Assembly (NCBI RefSeq): GCF_014641455.1
Contig: NZ_BMHT01000001.1
Coordinates: 310,001-374,000, forward strand
DNA from: Hymenobacter cavernae
Lineage (GTDB): Bacteria > Bacteroidota > Bacteroidia > Cytophagales > Hymenobacteraceae
Direction: 5' to 3'
Length of the DNA: 64,000 nt
The notes below the pieces were generated by a model. The model was not told the origin of the DNA. It did no database searches and saw only the letters and a list, made by a program, of their open reading frames with translations. Of the stretch, positions 32,522-42,070 are shown piece after piece. The stretch's first letter is position 1. Each line of letters begins with the position of its first letter. Position numbers and translations under genes: made by a program.

Positions 32522-32912
32522 AAAAATTAAACTATTGATTGAAAGTTATTTACAAGAATTCCAGGGTTTTCGTCTGGTAGAGACTACTTCTCGAATTTAG
32601 CCATACTCATGCCATGTATGCTCGCCATCACTTGGTTTTCCCCTACAAAGCATCATTTTATTTAATTCATCACAACCTATATAACCTAAGTACAAAAATA
32701 AGCGCCTTTTTCTACGCGTTAGCAGGCCTATATTCCATTCTGATAATCCACGACATGCCTACCTAAGCTAGCTTAATCGGGCAGGCTCCGGTTGCATTGC
32801 CCATGCTCCGCTGATGATTGCCGCAGCCAGGTACCAGACCTAGCTTTTTTGAATGAGTCGGACCTTGCAAACACCGCGAACAAAAACGCAATCCACTGGT
32901 TCAGGTACGACT
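32522..32912. other. AT-rich intergenic region
   Basis: About 390 bases without a gene. A TATTTTTG -7-like box on the minus strand (32693-32700) could serve the coiled-coil gene, but no -33 box is seen. An in-frame ATG at 32853 would lengthen the next gene by 20 residues, with no similarity to the family. No RNA structure is evident. Confidence 0.5.
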
Positions 32913-33320
32913 ATGCCAGTTACTGTCTGTCGCACCGAGCACTTCAATGCCGCCCATCGGCTCCACAATCCAGTGTGGAGCGCGGAACAAAATGAGCGGG
33001 TATTTGGCAAGTGCAACAATCCCAACTACCACGGTCATAACTACGAGTTGACCGTTCGGTTAACGGGTCCCATTGACCCAGATACGGGCTATGTCTATGA
33101 CATGAAGCGCCTGAGCACGCTCATAAAGCGGGAGATTCTGGATACCTTTGATCATCGAAATTTGAACCTTGATACGGAAGACTTCCGTCATCTCAACCCA
33201 ACGGCCGAGAATATCGCTGTCGTGATCTGGAATCGGTTGCGGCCCCACCTAGCCTCGCACCTAGCCTTATCGGTCACGCTGTACGAAACCGACCGCAACT
33301 CTGTAGAATATCATGGATAA
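32913..33320 (+). CDS. 6-pyruvoyl/6-carboxy-tetrahydropterin synthase (PTPS/QueD family)
   Basis: I choose the ATG that gives [17 protein letters not shown] (135 residues). The zinc histidines are in HFNAAH and in HGHNY; the catalytic cysteine is in GKCNNPN, and DHRNLN is present. The GKCNNPNxHGHNY form resembles the 6-pyruvoyl-tetrahydropterin synthase type. The last eight bases overlap the start of folE, so the two are translationally coupled. FolE makes dihydroneopterin triphosphate, the substrate of this enzyme, which leads to either queuosine or a tetrahydropterin cofactor. Sequence alone does not decide. Confidence 0.88.
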   Translation: MPVTVCRTEHFNAAHRLHNPVWSAEQNERVFGKCNNPNYHGHNYELTVRLTGPIDPDTGYVYDMKRLSTLIKREILDTFDHRNLNLDTEDFRHLNPTAENIAVVIWNRLRPHLASHLALSVTLYETDRNSVEYHG

Positions 33321-33993
33321 ATCCGTGCCCGCGGCAACTGCCCCGGACGGCGCTGCTGTCCCGGTTGATGCCCACCTTTCTCCTGATTTACGCACGCCTC
33401 TTCGCCCGGATGCTTTTGACCTTAGCGATGAGGAGAAAGTTGCTGGTATTGCCGAGCACTTCCGCGAAATTATGAACCTGCTAGGGCTAGATCTGAACGA
33501 CGACAGCCTGAACGGCACCCCGCGGCGGGTTGCCAAAATGTTTGTCCATGAGTGGTTTAAGGGCCTCGACCCCGTACACCGCCCAGAAGTGCGGCTGTTT
33601 GCCAACCGTTACCAATACCAACAGATGCTGGTAGAGCGCGACATCACGCTGTTTTCCTGCTGCGAGCACCATTTCGTGCCCATTATCGGCAAGGCGCACG
33701 TTGCGTATTTGCCTGGCGAGCATGTAGTTGGTCTTTCGAAGCTGAACCGCGTGGTGCAGTACTACGCGCGCCGGCCGCAGGTGCAGGAGCGCCTCACCCG
33801 CCAGATTGCCGAAGAGCTGAAGCAAGCCCTAGGTACCGACGACGTGGCCGTGCTCATCGAAGCCGACCACCTCTGCGTGATGAGCCGCGGCGTGAACGAC
33901 ACGAGCAGCAGCACACTCACGGCCGAGTACGGCGGCGAATTTGGACGAAGCGAAGCGCTACGCAGCGAGTTTTTGCGCCTGATTGGAAAGTAA
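33313..33993 (+). CDS. folE: GTP cyclohydrolase I FolE
   Basis: The 226-residue protein has the zinc site in CCEHHFVPI and the later cysteine in HLCVMSRGV, and the family core [13 protein letters not shown]. It converts GTP to 7,8-dihydroneopterin triphosphate, the first step of folate, queuosine and tetrahydropterin synthesis. Overlap with the PTPS/QueD-like gene points to the second or third use. The N-terminal 35 residues are variable. Confidence 0.95.
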   Translation: MDKSVPAATAPDGAAVPVDAHLSPDLRTPLRPDAFDLSDEEKVAGIAEHFREIMNLLGLDLNDDSLNGTPRRVAKMFVHEWFKGLDPVHRPEVRLFANRYQYQQMLVERDITLFSCCEHHFVPIIGKAHVAYLPGEHVVGLSKLNRVVQYYARRPQVQERLTRQIAEELKQALGTDDVAVLIEADHLCVMSRGVNDTSSSTLTAEYGGEFGRSEALRSEFLRLIGK

Positions 33994-34148
33994 ATCGGGC
34001 CTCCTGATAAGCGCGTAGTTACGGTGCAGTAGTTGGCAGATTGCGGCAGTCTGTTAGCTTGCATCCGTATTCACGAATCCGACGAACTACCTAGCTGAAC
34101 AGCTAGCCGGCCCTCTACCACAGCAACTCACCACTGGCAACTACAAGA

Positions 34149-35066
34149 ATGTCGCGTAAGGTTCTCATCACGGGAGGTACAGGTCTTATTGGCTCACGCC
34201 TGGCCGAAATGCTCATTGATGCGGGCTACGATGTAGCCTTGCTAAGCCGTCAGTCGACTACGGGACGCTACCGGAGCTTCCGCTGGGACCCTAGCCACGG
34301 TACCGTAGATGAGGCCGCTATTCCGTATGCCGACTACGTTATTAACCTGGCCGGCGCGAGCGTGTCGGAGGGAAAATGGACGGCGGAGCGCAAGCGCGAC
34401 ATCATGGACAGCCGCCTGGGTGGCACCGAACTGCTTTTTCGGGAGCTAGCCAAAGGCAAGCATCATGTGCAGTCGTTCCTCTCCGCCTCCGCCATTGGCA
34501 TTTACGGCGACAGCGGCGACCGGCTCGTGGATGAAGAAACTGCCCCCGCTCCGGCCGAAGACTTCCTGGCTGATGTATCGTATCAGTGGGAACTGGCGGG
34601 CTTGAAAGTCCAAGACCTAGGTGTCCGAACAGTGGTTATGCGCCTGGGTATTGTGCTGAGTCCCGAAGGGGGAGCATTGCCGCAGCTTGCGCGCCCAGTG
34701 AAGCTAGGTGCCGGCGTCGTGCTGGGTTCGGGCAAGCAGTACATGTCGTGGATTCACCTGGACGATGTTTGCCGACTCTTTATGCAGGCCATGGAAGAGT
34801 CGCACTGGCAAGGCATCTACAACGCGGTGGCCCCTAGCCCCGTCACAAACCAGGAGTTCACCGAAACACTGGCAGCCGTGATGCATCGCCCGCTGGTGTT
34901 GCCCAAAGTGCCGGCTTTCGGTCTGAAGCTGATGATGGGTGAGATGAGCGAAATCGTGCTTTACAGCCAGCGCGTAAGCGCCGAGAAGGTGCTGCGGCAG
35001 GGCTTCAAGTTCGAGTATTCGCAGCTGCGCCCGGCGCTGGAGTCGTTTTATCGGGAGGAAGAGTAG
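34149..35066 (+). CDS. TIGR01777 family NAD-dependent epimerase
   Basis: The 305-residue protein is an extended short-chain dehydrogenase: VLITGGTGLIGSRLAEML at the N-terminus, NLAGASVSEGKWTAERK, FLSASAIGIYGD and a C-terminal DUF1731-type segment (KLMMGEMSEIVLYSQRVSAEKVL). E. coli YfcH belongs here. The substrate is unknown. It stands alone between folE and PBP1A. Confidence 0.9.
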   Translation: MSRKVLITGGTGLIGSRLAEMLIDAGYDVALLSRQSTTGRYRSFRWDPSHGTVDEAAIPYADYVINLAGASVSEGKWTAERKRDIMDSRLGGTELLFRELAKGKHHVQSFLSASAIGIYGDSGDRLVDEETAPAPAEDFLADVSYQWELAGLKVQDLGVRTVVMRLGIVLSPEGGALPQLARPVKLGAGVVLGSGKQYMSWIHLDDVCRLFMQAMEESHWQGIYNAVAPSPVTNQEFTETLAAVMHRPLVLPKVPAFGLKLMMGEMSEIVLYSQRVSAEKVLRQGFKFEYSQLRPALESFYREEE

Positions 35067-35124
35067 AACAGCAAGTTGCTGCGGCTATTCCACTGGGACG
35101 GCATATCGGCTGAACCTAGCTTAT

Positions 35125-35236
35125 CTAACATAACTAAGCCCCAGCGGGGCGACACCTAACCTAGGTGCCGCCCCGCTGGGGCTTAGTTATGTTGCAAAAA
35201 CGTTTTTACTACCTATATGTCGCCCCGCTGGGGCTA
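35125..35236. repeat. intergenic hairpin, family B (AGCCCCAGCGGGGC)
   Basis: CATAACTAAGCCCCAGCGGG and its complement CCCGCTGGGGCTTAGTTATG form a long stem whose loop contains CTAACCTAGGTG. A third partial copy, GTCGCCCCGCTGGGGCTAAC, follows at 35219-35238. A related set is at 60095-60250. It sits between convergent genes. Confidence 0.85.
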
Positions 35237-35243
35237 ACACGGC

Positions 35244-37613
35244 TTACAAGCTATCCGGCACCGCAATAGCGCCGCTGTTGATTCGCTCCAGCAGGTCGTC
35301 GGCTACGATAGAATCCACAGGGGCACTGCTACGCCGACGCGGTTCGGCGGGCGATACGCAGTTATACTTCTTGGTAATCTTCACCGAGGGCTTCGGGAAA
35401 GGTCCCATGGTGATATCTAGGTCCTTATCCTGGTAGAGCTTCTCCATGTAAGCGCCGTAGATGGGCAATGCCATGCGGCCACCTTCCCCCTGCTGGGAAT
35501 TGGTGAAGTGAATGCTGCGGTCCTCACCGCCGACCCACACGCCCGTTACCAAGTCTTTGCTGACGCCCATGTACCAACCATCGGAGTAGTTGGAAGTGGT
35601 GCCGGTTTTGCCGCCGATCTGGTTGTTGTTCTTCCAGAGGTCATACTCCCACAAGGCCTGCGACGTACCGCCCGGCTCGTCCATACCGCCGCGCAGCATG
35701 TAGAGCATCAGCCACGCTGTTTCGGCCGAAATAGCGCGCTTCTGCTTCGGATCGAATTGCTTGATAACATTGCCGTTGCGGTCTTCAATGCGCGTGATAA
35801 ACTGTGGCTCGCTTCGGAAACCGCCGTTTACGAAGGTGCTGTAGGCATCCACCATTTCGTACACACTCACGTCGCCGGCCGAACCTAGGCCAATGCTCGG
35901 TACATCAAGCAATCGGCTCTGAATTCCTACTTTGTGCGCATACCGGGCGACGTTGTCCCAACCTACTCTCTCGGTGAGCTGCGCCGTTACGGAGTTCACC
36001 GACCTAGCCATGGCGTGGCGCAGGGTCATGTTGGTGCCGGTGTAGGAGCGCGTTACATTGTTTGGCTTCCATTCCATCGGCTTGCCGTTCTCCACGTACT
36101 TGATGGTCACGCGCTCATCCCGGATCCGGTCGCAAGGCGAGAAGCCGTTGTCGAGGGCGGTGAGGTACACGAAGGGCTTGAAGGTAGAGCCCGGCTGGCG
36201 CTTGCCCTGCTTTACGTGGTCGTACTTGAAGAAACGGAAGTTGATGCCGCCCACCCACGCTTTCACCTGACCGGTGAAGGGGTCCATGGTCATCATGCCG
36301 GCGTGCAGGAAATGCTTGTAATAAGCCAGCGAATCGAGCGGCGACATCACCAGCGTGGTATCACCGTCGCCTTTCCAGGTGAACACCTTCATTGGGCGCT
36401 TGGCGTGCAGCACCGAATCGAGGCGAGCCGGCTGACCTTTGTAGCGATCGGCTAGCTCTTTGTAGAGCTCAGTGCGCTGAATCTGAGTTTCAATGAAATT
36501 AGAAATCTCGTGGCCATCGTCGTCGACCCACGGGTTGCCGCCACGGCTGCGCCAGAAGCGGTCGAACTGCTGTTGCAGGTTTTTCATACGCTTCTGCAAG
36601 GCCTCCTCGGCGTGCTGCTGCATCCGCGAATCGATGGTAGTGTAGATTTTCAGGCCGTCGCGGTACATGTCGTAGCCGTTCTGCTCGCACCAGTCATTTA
36701 CGAACTGGCCAATGGCTCCGCGGAAGTAGGTATCGGGGCCGTCGATGTGTCGCACTACTTTGTAGTCCAGAGCAATCGGCATCTTTTGCAACGAATCGAC
36801 CGCGCTGGCTTTCAGGAACCTAGCTTGCCCCATGCGTTCCAACACCACGTTGCGGCGCTTCAGAGCGCTTTCTGGGTGGAAGCGCGGGTTGTAGGCTGTC
36901 GGGTTGTTGAGCACGCCCACGAGCATGGCCGCTTCTTCGGGCTTGAGGCTGTCGGGTGAGGTGTTGAAGAACGTTTTGGCGGCCACCTTAATGCCAAAGG
37001 CTTCGGAGCCGTATTCCACGGTATTGAGGTACATCCGCAGAATTTCCTCCTTAGTATAGCGCCGCTCCAGCTCCACCGCCGTCAGCCATTCCTTCGTCTT
37101 GCTGATGAGCGTGCTGACCACCGGAATGTGACCTAGGGCCCCACGCGTTTCGCCCCGACGCGTTTTGTAAAGGTTCTTGGCGAGCTGCTGCGTGATGGTA
37201 CTGCCCCCGCGCTTGTCGCCGTGCAGCACGGCGTAGATGGAGCCCACAATAGCCTGCGGATCGATGCCGGAGTGCTTATAGAAGCGGGCATCTTCAGTAG
37301 CGATGAGCGCTTTGATGAGCAGCGGCGAAATCTGATTGTAGGGCACCGGCGAGCGGTTCTCGCGAAAATAAGTACCGATCAGTACGTTATCGGACGTGTA
37401 CAGCTGCGAGGGCTGCTCCACTTTCGGATTCTCCAGATCTTCCAGGCTCGGCGACTTGCCGAACAGGAACAGGAAGTTGGTGCTGACCAGAATCGGATAG
37501 AGCAGGAACACGCCCAGCCCAACTACAAACGCGGCCCAAAAAGCCCGCGAAATTCGATTAGGCCAGCGCCGTTTGGGAGTTTCGTTTGTCTTAGGAGTAG
37601 TGGGAGCGGACAT
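35244..37613 (-). CDS. penicillin-binding protein 1A (bifunctional PBP)
   Basis: The 789-residue protein has an N-terminal membrane anchor (about 22-45) and then the GT51 transglycosylase domain: ATEDARFYKHSGID near residue 93 and GGSTITQQLAKNLY. The transpeptidase domain carries GSTFKPF (active serine near 470), SVN near 537 and KTGTTSN near 672. It polymerises and cross-links peptidoglycan in the periplasm. The length and domain order are normal for class A PBPs of Bacteroidota. It has its own start far from any cell-wall gene. Confidence 0.95.
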   Translation of the reverse strand: MSAPTTPKTNETPKRRWPNRISRAFWAAFVVGLGVFLLYPILVSTNFLFLFGKSPSLEDLENPKVEQPSQLYTSDNVLIGTYFRENRSPVPYNQISPLLIKALIATEDARFYKHSGIDPQAIVGSIYAVLHGDKRGGSTITQQLAKNLYKTRRGETRGALGHIPVVSTLISKTKEWLTAVELERRYTKEEILRMYLNTVEYGSEAFGIKVAAKTFFNTSPDSLKPEEAAMLVGVLNNPTAYNPRFHPESALKRRNVVLERMGQARFLKASAVDSLQKMPIALDYKVVRHIDGPDTYFRGAIGQFVNDWCEQNGYDMYRDGLKIYTTIDSRMQQHAEEALQKRMKNLQQQFDRFWRSRGGNPWVDDDGHEISNFIETQIQRTELYKELADRYKGQPARLDSVLHAKRPMKVFTWKGDGDTTLVMSPLDSLAYYKHFLHAGMMTMDPFTGQVKAWVGGINFRFFKYDHVKQGKRQPGSTFKPFVYLTALDNGFSPCDRIRDERVTIKYVENGKPMEWKPNNVTRSYTGTNMTLRHAMARSVNSVTAQLTERVGWDNVARYAHKVGIQSRLLDVPSIGLGSAGDVSVYEMVDAYSTFVNGGFRSEPQFITRIEDRNGNVIKQFDPKQKRAISAETAWLMLYMLRGGMDEPGGTSQALWEYDLWKNNNQIGGKTGTTSNYSDGWYMGVSKDLVTGVWVGGEDRSIHFTNSQQGEGGRMALPIYGAYMEKLYQDKDLDITMGPFPKPSVKITKKYNCVSPAEPRRRSSAPVDSIVADDLLERINSGAIAVPDSL

Positions 37614-37742
37614 GCAGAGCGTGTTGGGAGCCAGCCAGAGCCGAAACTCCGATAACAGAGCGGCAAATATATCAGTTAGGCGCGGGCTGAGCCTTCCCTG
37701 AAGCTAGGCTTGCAAAATAGTACCTGCTTAAACTGTAAAGAC

Positions 37743-38231
37743 CTAGCTAACAGTTTCCTTTATTTCCACAAACTCCTGCTGATTTGCCGCCCTGCTTACG
37801 TTCAGTAGCTTTTCCAGCGCATAGCCTAGGCCTATCCCACAGGCATAGCAGGCTAGGTCGCTCCACAAGAAGCCATGGCCTAGCATCAAGCTGCCCAGCG
37901 TTGTATCCCTCAGTTGATCCAACCAAATAGTGTGATAGAGTTGGCTTACTTCGATGCTAAACGAAAAGCCCAGGGCCATATTGGCAACCCACTGGCTAGG
38001 TTTTCGGGTGAATAGAAACCCGATAAGCCAAAAAACAAGTAGCGCCCATAAAGTATCGCCAGCATACTCGCGCAGAAAGTCGGGCAAATAAGCCCCGAGC
38101 TTCCGAGAGGCTAGGCCTAGGAGCATTGTACCTAGGATGAAAAACGTATAGTACGTTCGGCTGCCTCGAGCGAACCTAGCATTGCGCCAAGATAAGCTGC
38201 GGCTTCTTGGTCGGAGACTGGTATTAAGCAT
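37743..38231 (-). CDS. DUF2809 family membrane protein
   Basis: The 162-residue protein has about four membrane helices. YYTFFILGTMLLGLASRKLGAYLPDFLREYAGDTLWALLVF (read in parts) and the IEVSQLYH motif are typical of DUF2809, a family of unknown function. It overlaps the preceding gene by eight bases, so it is in an operon with the three small membrane protein genes upstream. The basic N-terminus (RPRSRSLSWRNAR) may be a longer-than-real start. Confidence 0.8.
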   Translation of the reverse strand: MLNTSLRPRSRSLSWRNARFARGSRTYYTFFILGTMLLGLASRKLGAYLPDFLREYAGDTLWALLVFWLIGFLFTRKPSQWVANMALGFSFSIEVSQLYHTIWLDQLRDTTLGSLMLGHGFLWSDLACYACGIGLGYALEKLLNVSRAANQQEFVEIKETVS

Positions 38232-38592
38232 TGAGAACCAGGATTAGTACGATCAAGGAGAGGCAAGTAGCACCCAAGAACCCTATTACAGCAAATGCGC
38301 GCACTAGTGTGTCCCAGGGTGAGCAATTGATACTATTAGCAACACGCCAGGCCAGAACGGATAACAACCACGGCAGCAGCACAAAGCAACTAACCGCAAC
38401 CACTACAAAGAAATCTTTAGCTCGCGCTGTATTGGGCCAGACTTCATCCTTCAGAGCTAAGTTCAGGAGCGCAAACACGAGCGTTGCCAGCAGCCACCAC
38501 AGCAACTTGGGCGTCAGGCGTAGCGCTAGCAGCAGGAAATCGAGCAACTGAGCTGCAATGCTTTGGCGTTCTTGGCTTATCATTGGCTTCAT
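38224..38592 (-). CDS. hypothetical membrane protein (122 residues)
   Basis: Three membrane segments are visible (about 30-50, 63-85 and 100-120). There is no recognised domain. The stop overlaps the DUF2809 start; the gene ten bases upstream runs in the same direction. An alternative start is the second ATG three codons in. Confidence 0.6.
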   Translation of the reverse strand: MKPMISQERQSIAAQLLDFLLLALRLTPKLLWWLLATLVFALLNLALKDEVWPNTARAKDFFVVVAVSCFVLLPWLLSVLAWRVANSINCSPWDTLVRAFAVIGFLGATCLSLIVLILVLNA

Positions 38593-38602
38593 AGCTTCAA
38601 TG

Positions 38603-38998
38603 TTAGAAAGGCCACTGCCAACCTCTAACGACAGTCGTCACGGCGAGCCAGGCGGCAAATGCCAGACAGGATAGGTGAAACACCACGCACAGCCAGAATA
38701 CCAGATTGTGCTTCCAGAACTGCGTGTTATCTATCGGGCCAGCGTGTTCCAGGTGCGGTAAAGCCAGCGGCAGCGTCGCCCAGCGCAGCACGGCCGCATT
38801 CGTGAGCAGCAGCACAGTGCTAATGGCTGCGGCACCTAGCCACACAGAGTGCAACGCCACGTAGGCGCTGGCATCGGTGCTGCCCGAGCGGTACCAAGCG
38901 GGAATTTGTGCCCACACCCAAAGCAGGGCGATGTTACCGATTAGCACACCTAGGCATAGGCCAGGGGAAGACGATTTTAGAGTAGGCCAGAGACTCAT
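38603..38998 (-). CDS. hypothetical membrane protein (131 residues)
   Basis: Three membrane helices (about 15-32, 46-68 and 97-120) are visible. I recognise no family. The ATG overlaps the stop of the upstream gene by one base (TAATG), a sign of translational coupling. The gene is part of the four-gene membrane operon 37743-39411. Confidence 0.6.
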   Translation of the reverse strand: MSLWPTLKSSSPGLCLGVLIGNIALLWVWAQIPAWYRSGSTDASAYVALHSVWLGAAAISTVLLLTNAAVLRWATLPLALPHLEHAGPIDNTQFWKHNLVFWLCVVFHLSCLAFAAWLAVTTVVRGWQWPF

Positions 38999-39411
38999 TA
39001 CTGAAGCGCAGAATCTGTAGGCGTAGCCTGATTAGTCAACGTCTCCGCTAACCCGAATAGGTTGATTATCACTCCTAGGATGTAGCCCCAGGCTAAGTAG
39101 GTGGCCCAGTCGTGCAATTCAGATTGTAGATCAGCAGACGCAAACAAAAACGCGCATAATACTTCGTGTAACACTCCAATGCCCCATAGCAGGAGTGCTC
39201 CGGTTCTACTACTCTTACCCCGTGTTAATCGCCAGCGCAAGAAGTACAATACCAAACCTGGTATGGCAACGCCGAACATAATTCCGAAAATGAGCAATAT
39301 GTTCATCCCAAGAATGGTGAGTGTGTCTTTGATCTGCTGAGCTACAGCCAGTTTACGCCCAAGCGAAGTAGTTTCTAGTGGCGCTAGTTCGATGGTTGAA
39401 GTATTTTCCAT
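38998..39411 (-). CDS. hypothetical membrane protein (137 residues)
   Basis: The N-terminal 30 residues are soluble; then helices near 33-55, 70-90 and 105-125. No known family is recognised. It is the first gene of the four-gene unit of small membrane proteins, 30 bases after the ferritin-like gene, so it may be cotranscribed with that gene. Confidence 0.6.
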   Translation of the reverse strand: MENTSTIELAPLETTSLGRKLAVAQQIKDTLTILGMNILLIFGIMFGVAIPGLVLYFLRWRLTRGKSSRTGALLLWGIGVLHEVLCAFLFASADLQSELHDWATYLAWGYILGVIINLFGLAETLTNQATPTDSALQ

Positions 39412-39441
39412 GATGTGTGAGTGAGTATCGGTATGTCACTT

Positions 39442-40239
39442 TTAATGCGCCCAGCGCGGCTGCACACGTTGGCTGGAATCCCAGCTTACCTTAGGTCGGT
39501 TGGCTAACACGATGGGCTCCTGCCCACGAATGGTGATGCGCTCGACATGCTTTTGCATCGTTTCGGCCCACACCCACTTGCTCCACACGGCGCTGCTGAA
39601 CGTGAAGAAGCCGTAGCCGCCAGCGCGTAGCGTGCGGAAGTAGCTCAGCCACACGGCCAGGATGGTGCCCAGGAGCAGCACGCCGTAGGCTTTGCGGACG
39701 AACCAATTGGTAAAGCGACTCCGGTGCTGACTCAGGTGGTGCAGCGTGAAGCACTGAAAGTTGATGTGCATCTCCTCATCGGCCAGAATGCGGAGGCATA
39801 TCTGCTGGAGCAAGCCCGAGTAGGTAGCCTGGAACAAGGCGCGGTAGTACACGGCGGCAATCAGCTCGGCGGTGAGAATCACACGCACGGTGTTTTCCAG
39901 GCTGATCTGGCGCCGAAGCCACTGAAAAATTCGGTCGAGTCCATGCGACTTCAGGCGGGGCATCTCTTCCTGGTCCAGGTAACTGCCGAGCACGGCGGCG
40001 TGGTCGTGTTCTTCTTGCAGAAACAGATCGAGCGTTTGGGCGTAGTCCGCATCACCTAGCTGCTGGGCCTGCTGGCGAAAGTGACTTCCCGCGGAGCTTT
40101 CGCCCTTTTGAAAGTGCTGAACGGAGCGGCGCACAGCGCGTTTCTCCCGTTCGGTGAGCTGGTAAGTATCGTCCCAACTCAGGTTATCGAGGTGGTGTTG
40201 GTTGGCGCGGAAGTACGCAGCCCAGTTTTGGAAAGTCAT
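39442..40239 (-). CDS. diiron ferritin-like protein
   Basis: The 265-residue protein has two ExxH pairs at the spacing of a diiron four-helix bundle: E77/H80 (in QEEHDH), E125 (in TAEL) and E155/H158 (in DEEMH). A hydrophobic segment near 185-200 (AYGVLLLGTILAVWLSYF) could anchor it to the membrane. Such proteins act as oxidases, oxygenases or hydroxylases. It follows the DUF4173 gene closely (8 bases), which suggests an operon. Substrate unknown. Confidence 0.75.
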   Translation of the reverse strand: MTFQNWAAYFRANQHHLDNLSWDDTYQLTEREKRAVRRSVQHFQKGESSAGSHFRQQAQQLGDADYAQTLDLFLQEEHDHAAVLGSYLDQEEMPRLKSHGLDRIFQWLRRQISLENTVRVILTAELIAAVYYRALFQATYSGLLQQICLRILADEEMHINFQCFTLHHLSQHRSRFTNWFVRKAYGVLLLGTILAVWLSYFRTLRAGGYGFFTFSSAVWSKWVWAETMQKHVERITIRGQEPIVLANRPKVSWDSSQRVQPRWAH

Positions 40240-40247
40240 GGTGGTGG

Positions 40248-41888
40248 TTACTTAGCAATGGAAGTTGGCAGGCCCAATTGGGCGCGAGCGGTGCGGATAT
40301 AGGTGCGCGACTTGGAAGTTAGGTCGCGGCGGTGCAGCGTTTCGTAGGCCTGCGCGTCGGCGTAGGTCCAGCTTTTCCAGCTGCGCTCGGTTTCATATTC
40401 ATGCAGCCAGGTGGCTACTCGTTGGTCGAGCAGACGCTGGGCATTTTGAGCGCTGATGAAATCCACCGTTCCGCTCGGCGTGTCTTGGAGCAGGTGCGGA
40501 ATCTGCGTCAGCACGGCTTGCTTTTCCATTAGCTCGGGCAACATGCGGCCGGGCATGTTCAGCAGGAAACCTAGGTCCAGCGTATCGAAGCGCGACTGAA
40601 GGTTGTAGCGCGTAATCCAGTTTTCCCAGTTGCCGCCCGCCAGCAGCAGGAGCACCCCATAGGCGGCCAGCGCATTGAGGCGCACCAGCGAGTAAGCCGA
40701 GCGGCGCTGCCAGATCTTGAGCAGAATGGTACCTAGCCCAAACAAGGTCAACAGCAGAAACCCGTACACGCCGATGCGCTTGTAAGCCAGGCCCATGTGC
40801 AGAATGTAGTAGTAGTTGCGCAGCCCCACCGACACCGCCAGCACCGCATTCTGCACCACCCACACCGTAGCACCAAGTCGCAGCCAGCGCAAACCCGGCG
40901 CGTAGAAATTGAGGTTGCGCCGAAAAAACCATAGCACAATGCCCATGGCTACCAGGATGCTCAGGATGAGCACATAGGTGCCTTCGTGCACAAACTGCGT
41001 CAGGTTGAAGCCTTTCTCGGGCACGAAGCCAAACCAGATCCAGGTAATATCAACCAGGTTTTCGACCAGCAATAGCACGTTCACGAGCCCGAACACGGCC
41101 AGGGCGGCCAGGTATTCTTTGCGCAGATCGAGCAGGTGGAAAGGCTTGGCGCTGAAATCAGGACGGCGCACGGCGAAGGACGCCACTCGGTCGCGCTGCC
41201 GCCGCACAAACTCCCCGAAGCGCGACTCGTGGTCGGCGAAGAAATGAATGGGCACGATAATGAGCGCGCTGGCCGTAAGCGCCAAGCCAAGCAGGAAGAA
41301 CAGCAGGTGCGGCACTGAAATTTGCTCGAACACTTGCGCCAGCCACTCGCCCAGCACGGTAAAGAAGCGAGCTGCCAGCGCATCGTAGCGCGGATTGGCT
41401 ACGCTGAACAGCACATGAAACAGCACCAGCAGCCCCACCGGTACCAGCAGCAGGCGGCTATAAAACCACACGCGCTTCAACCGCACGCTGGTATGCTGCG
41501 GCGGCTCCCACTGTTTCAGCAGCGCCGGCACGGCCCGACCTAGGTTGCCCAAAGCCGTGAGCAGCGCGTAGGCCACCAGCTTCAGGTCGGGCTGATTGAC
41601 GTAGCCCAGCACCATCGCCAGCGACACCACACAGGCCAGCTTCGCCACAAAGGAGCCGTACAGCGCCACCAGCGCCCCGCTGAGCAGCGTTCCTGATAAG
41701 GCCGCTTTGAAATAGCCGGAGCGCCAGACCGGCGCATGGCGCGGCAAGCCAGCCAGCACCGCCCCGACCACAAACATTGTGTACAGCAGCAAGTTGAGGC
41801 CGGCTTGCTGTTGCCAGAACAGAAAATCGAACAGTACCGCGCCAAGGGGTAGCAGTAGCTTTTGCAAAGAAGTGAGAGGAAAACGCAT
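40248..41888 (-). CDS. DUF4173 family multipass membrane protein
   Basis: The 546-residue protein has about ten membrane helices and the DUF4173 pattern (SVANPRYDALAARFF, then VLLVENLVDITWIWFGFVP and YYYILHMGLAYKRIGVYGF). The C-terminal 130 residues are soluble. The function of the family is unknown. It precedes the ferritin-like gene by 8 bases. A CTTTG-N5-CAAAG dyad lies upstream at 42035. Confidence 0.82.
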   Translation of the reverse strand: MRFPLTSLQKLLLPLGAVLFDFLFWQQQAGLNLLLYTMFVVGAVLAGLPRHAPVWRSGYFKAALSGTLLSGALVALYGSFVAKLACVVSLAMVLGYVNQPDLKLVAYALLTALGNLGRAVPALLKQWEPPQHTSVRLKRVWFYSRLLLVPVGLLVLFHVLFSVANPRYDALAARFFTVLGEWLAQVFEQISVPHLLFFLLGLALTASALIIVPIHFFADHESRFGEFVRRQRDRVASFAVRRPDFSAKPFHLLDLRKEYLAALAVFGLVNVLLLVENLVDITWIWFGFVPEKGFNLTQFVHEGTYVLILSILVAMGIVLWFFRRNLNFYAPGLRWLRLGATVWVVQNAVLAVSVGLRNYYYILHMGLAYKRIGVYGFLLLTLFGLGTILLKIWQRRSAYSLVRLNALAAYGVLLLLAGGNWENWITRYNLQSRFDTLDLGFLLNMPGRMLPELMEKQAVLTQIPHLLQDTPSGTVDFISAQNAQRLLDQRVATWLHEYETERSWKSWTYADAQAYETLHRRDLTSKSRTYIRTARAQLGLPTSIAK

Positions 41889-41928
41889 AGAGATTATGAA
41901 GAGATGATTTGGATCATTGAAACCTAGC

Positions 41929-42027
41929 TGTCATTCCGAGCTAAGCGAGGAATCTGGATTTACAGACCTAGGTAGCTCACTCGGGTTCCTCGTCTCTGCT
42001 TGATGCGCAGAATGCTCGGAATGACAG
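41929..42027. repeat. REP-like hairpin, family A, copy 2 (diverged)
   Basis: TGTCATTCCGAG and CTCGGAATGACAG form the ends; the inner part is less symmetric (GCGAGGAATCTGGATTTAC against GGGTTCCTCGTC). It includes one ACCTAGGT. It lies between the winged-helix gene and the DUF4173 gene, both on the minus strand. Confidence 0.75.
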
Positions 42028-42034
42028 TTATAAA

Positions 42035-42054
42035 GTACTTTGTATTTCAAAGCT
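42035..42054 (-). promoter_or_regulatory. CTTTG-N5-CAAAG dyad upstream of the DUF4173 gene
   Basis: GTACTTTGTATTTCAAAGCT matches the site at 43025-43044 at 17 of 20 positions. It is probably an operator for the winged-helix regulator encoded next to it; that link is inferred. Confidence 0.5.
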
Positions 42055-42070
42055 TAAGAGCAAAAAAATA

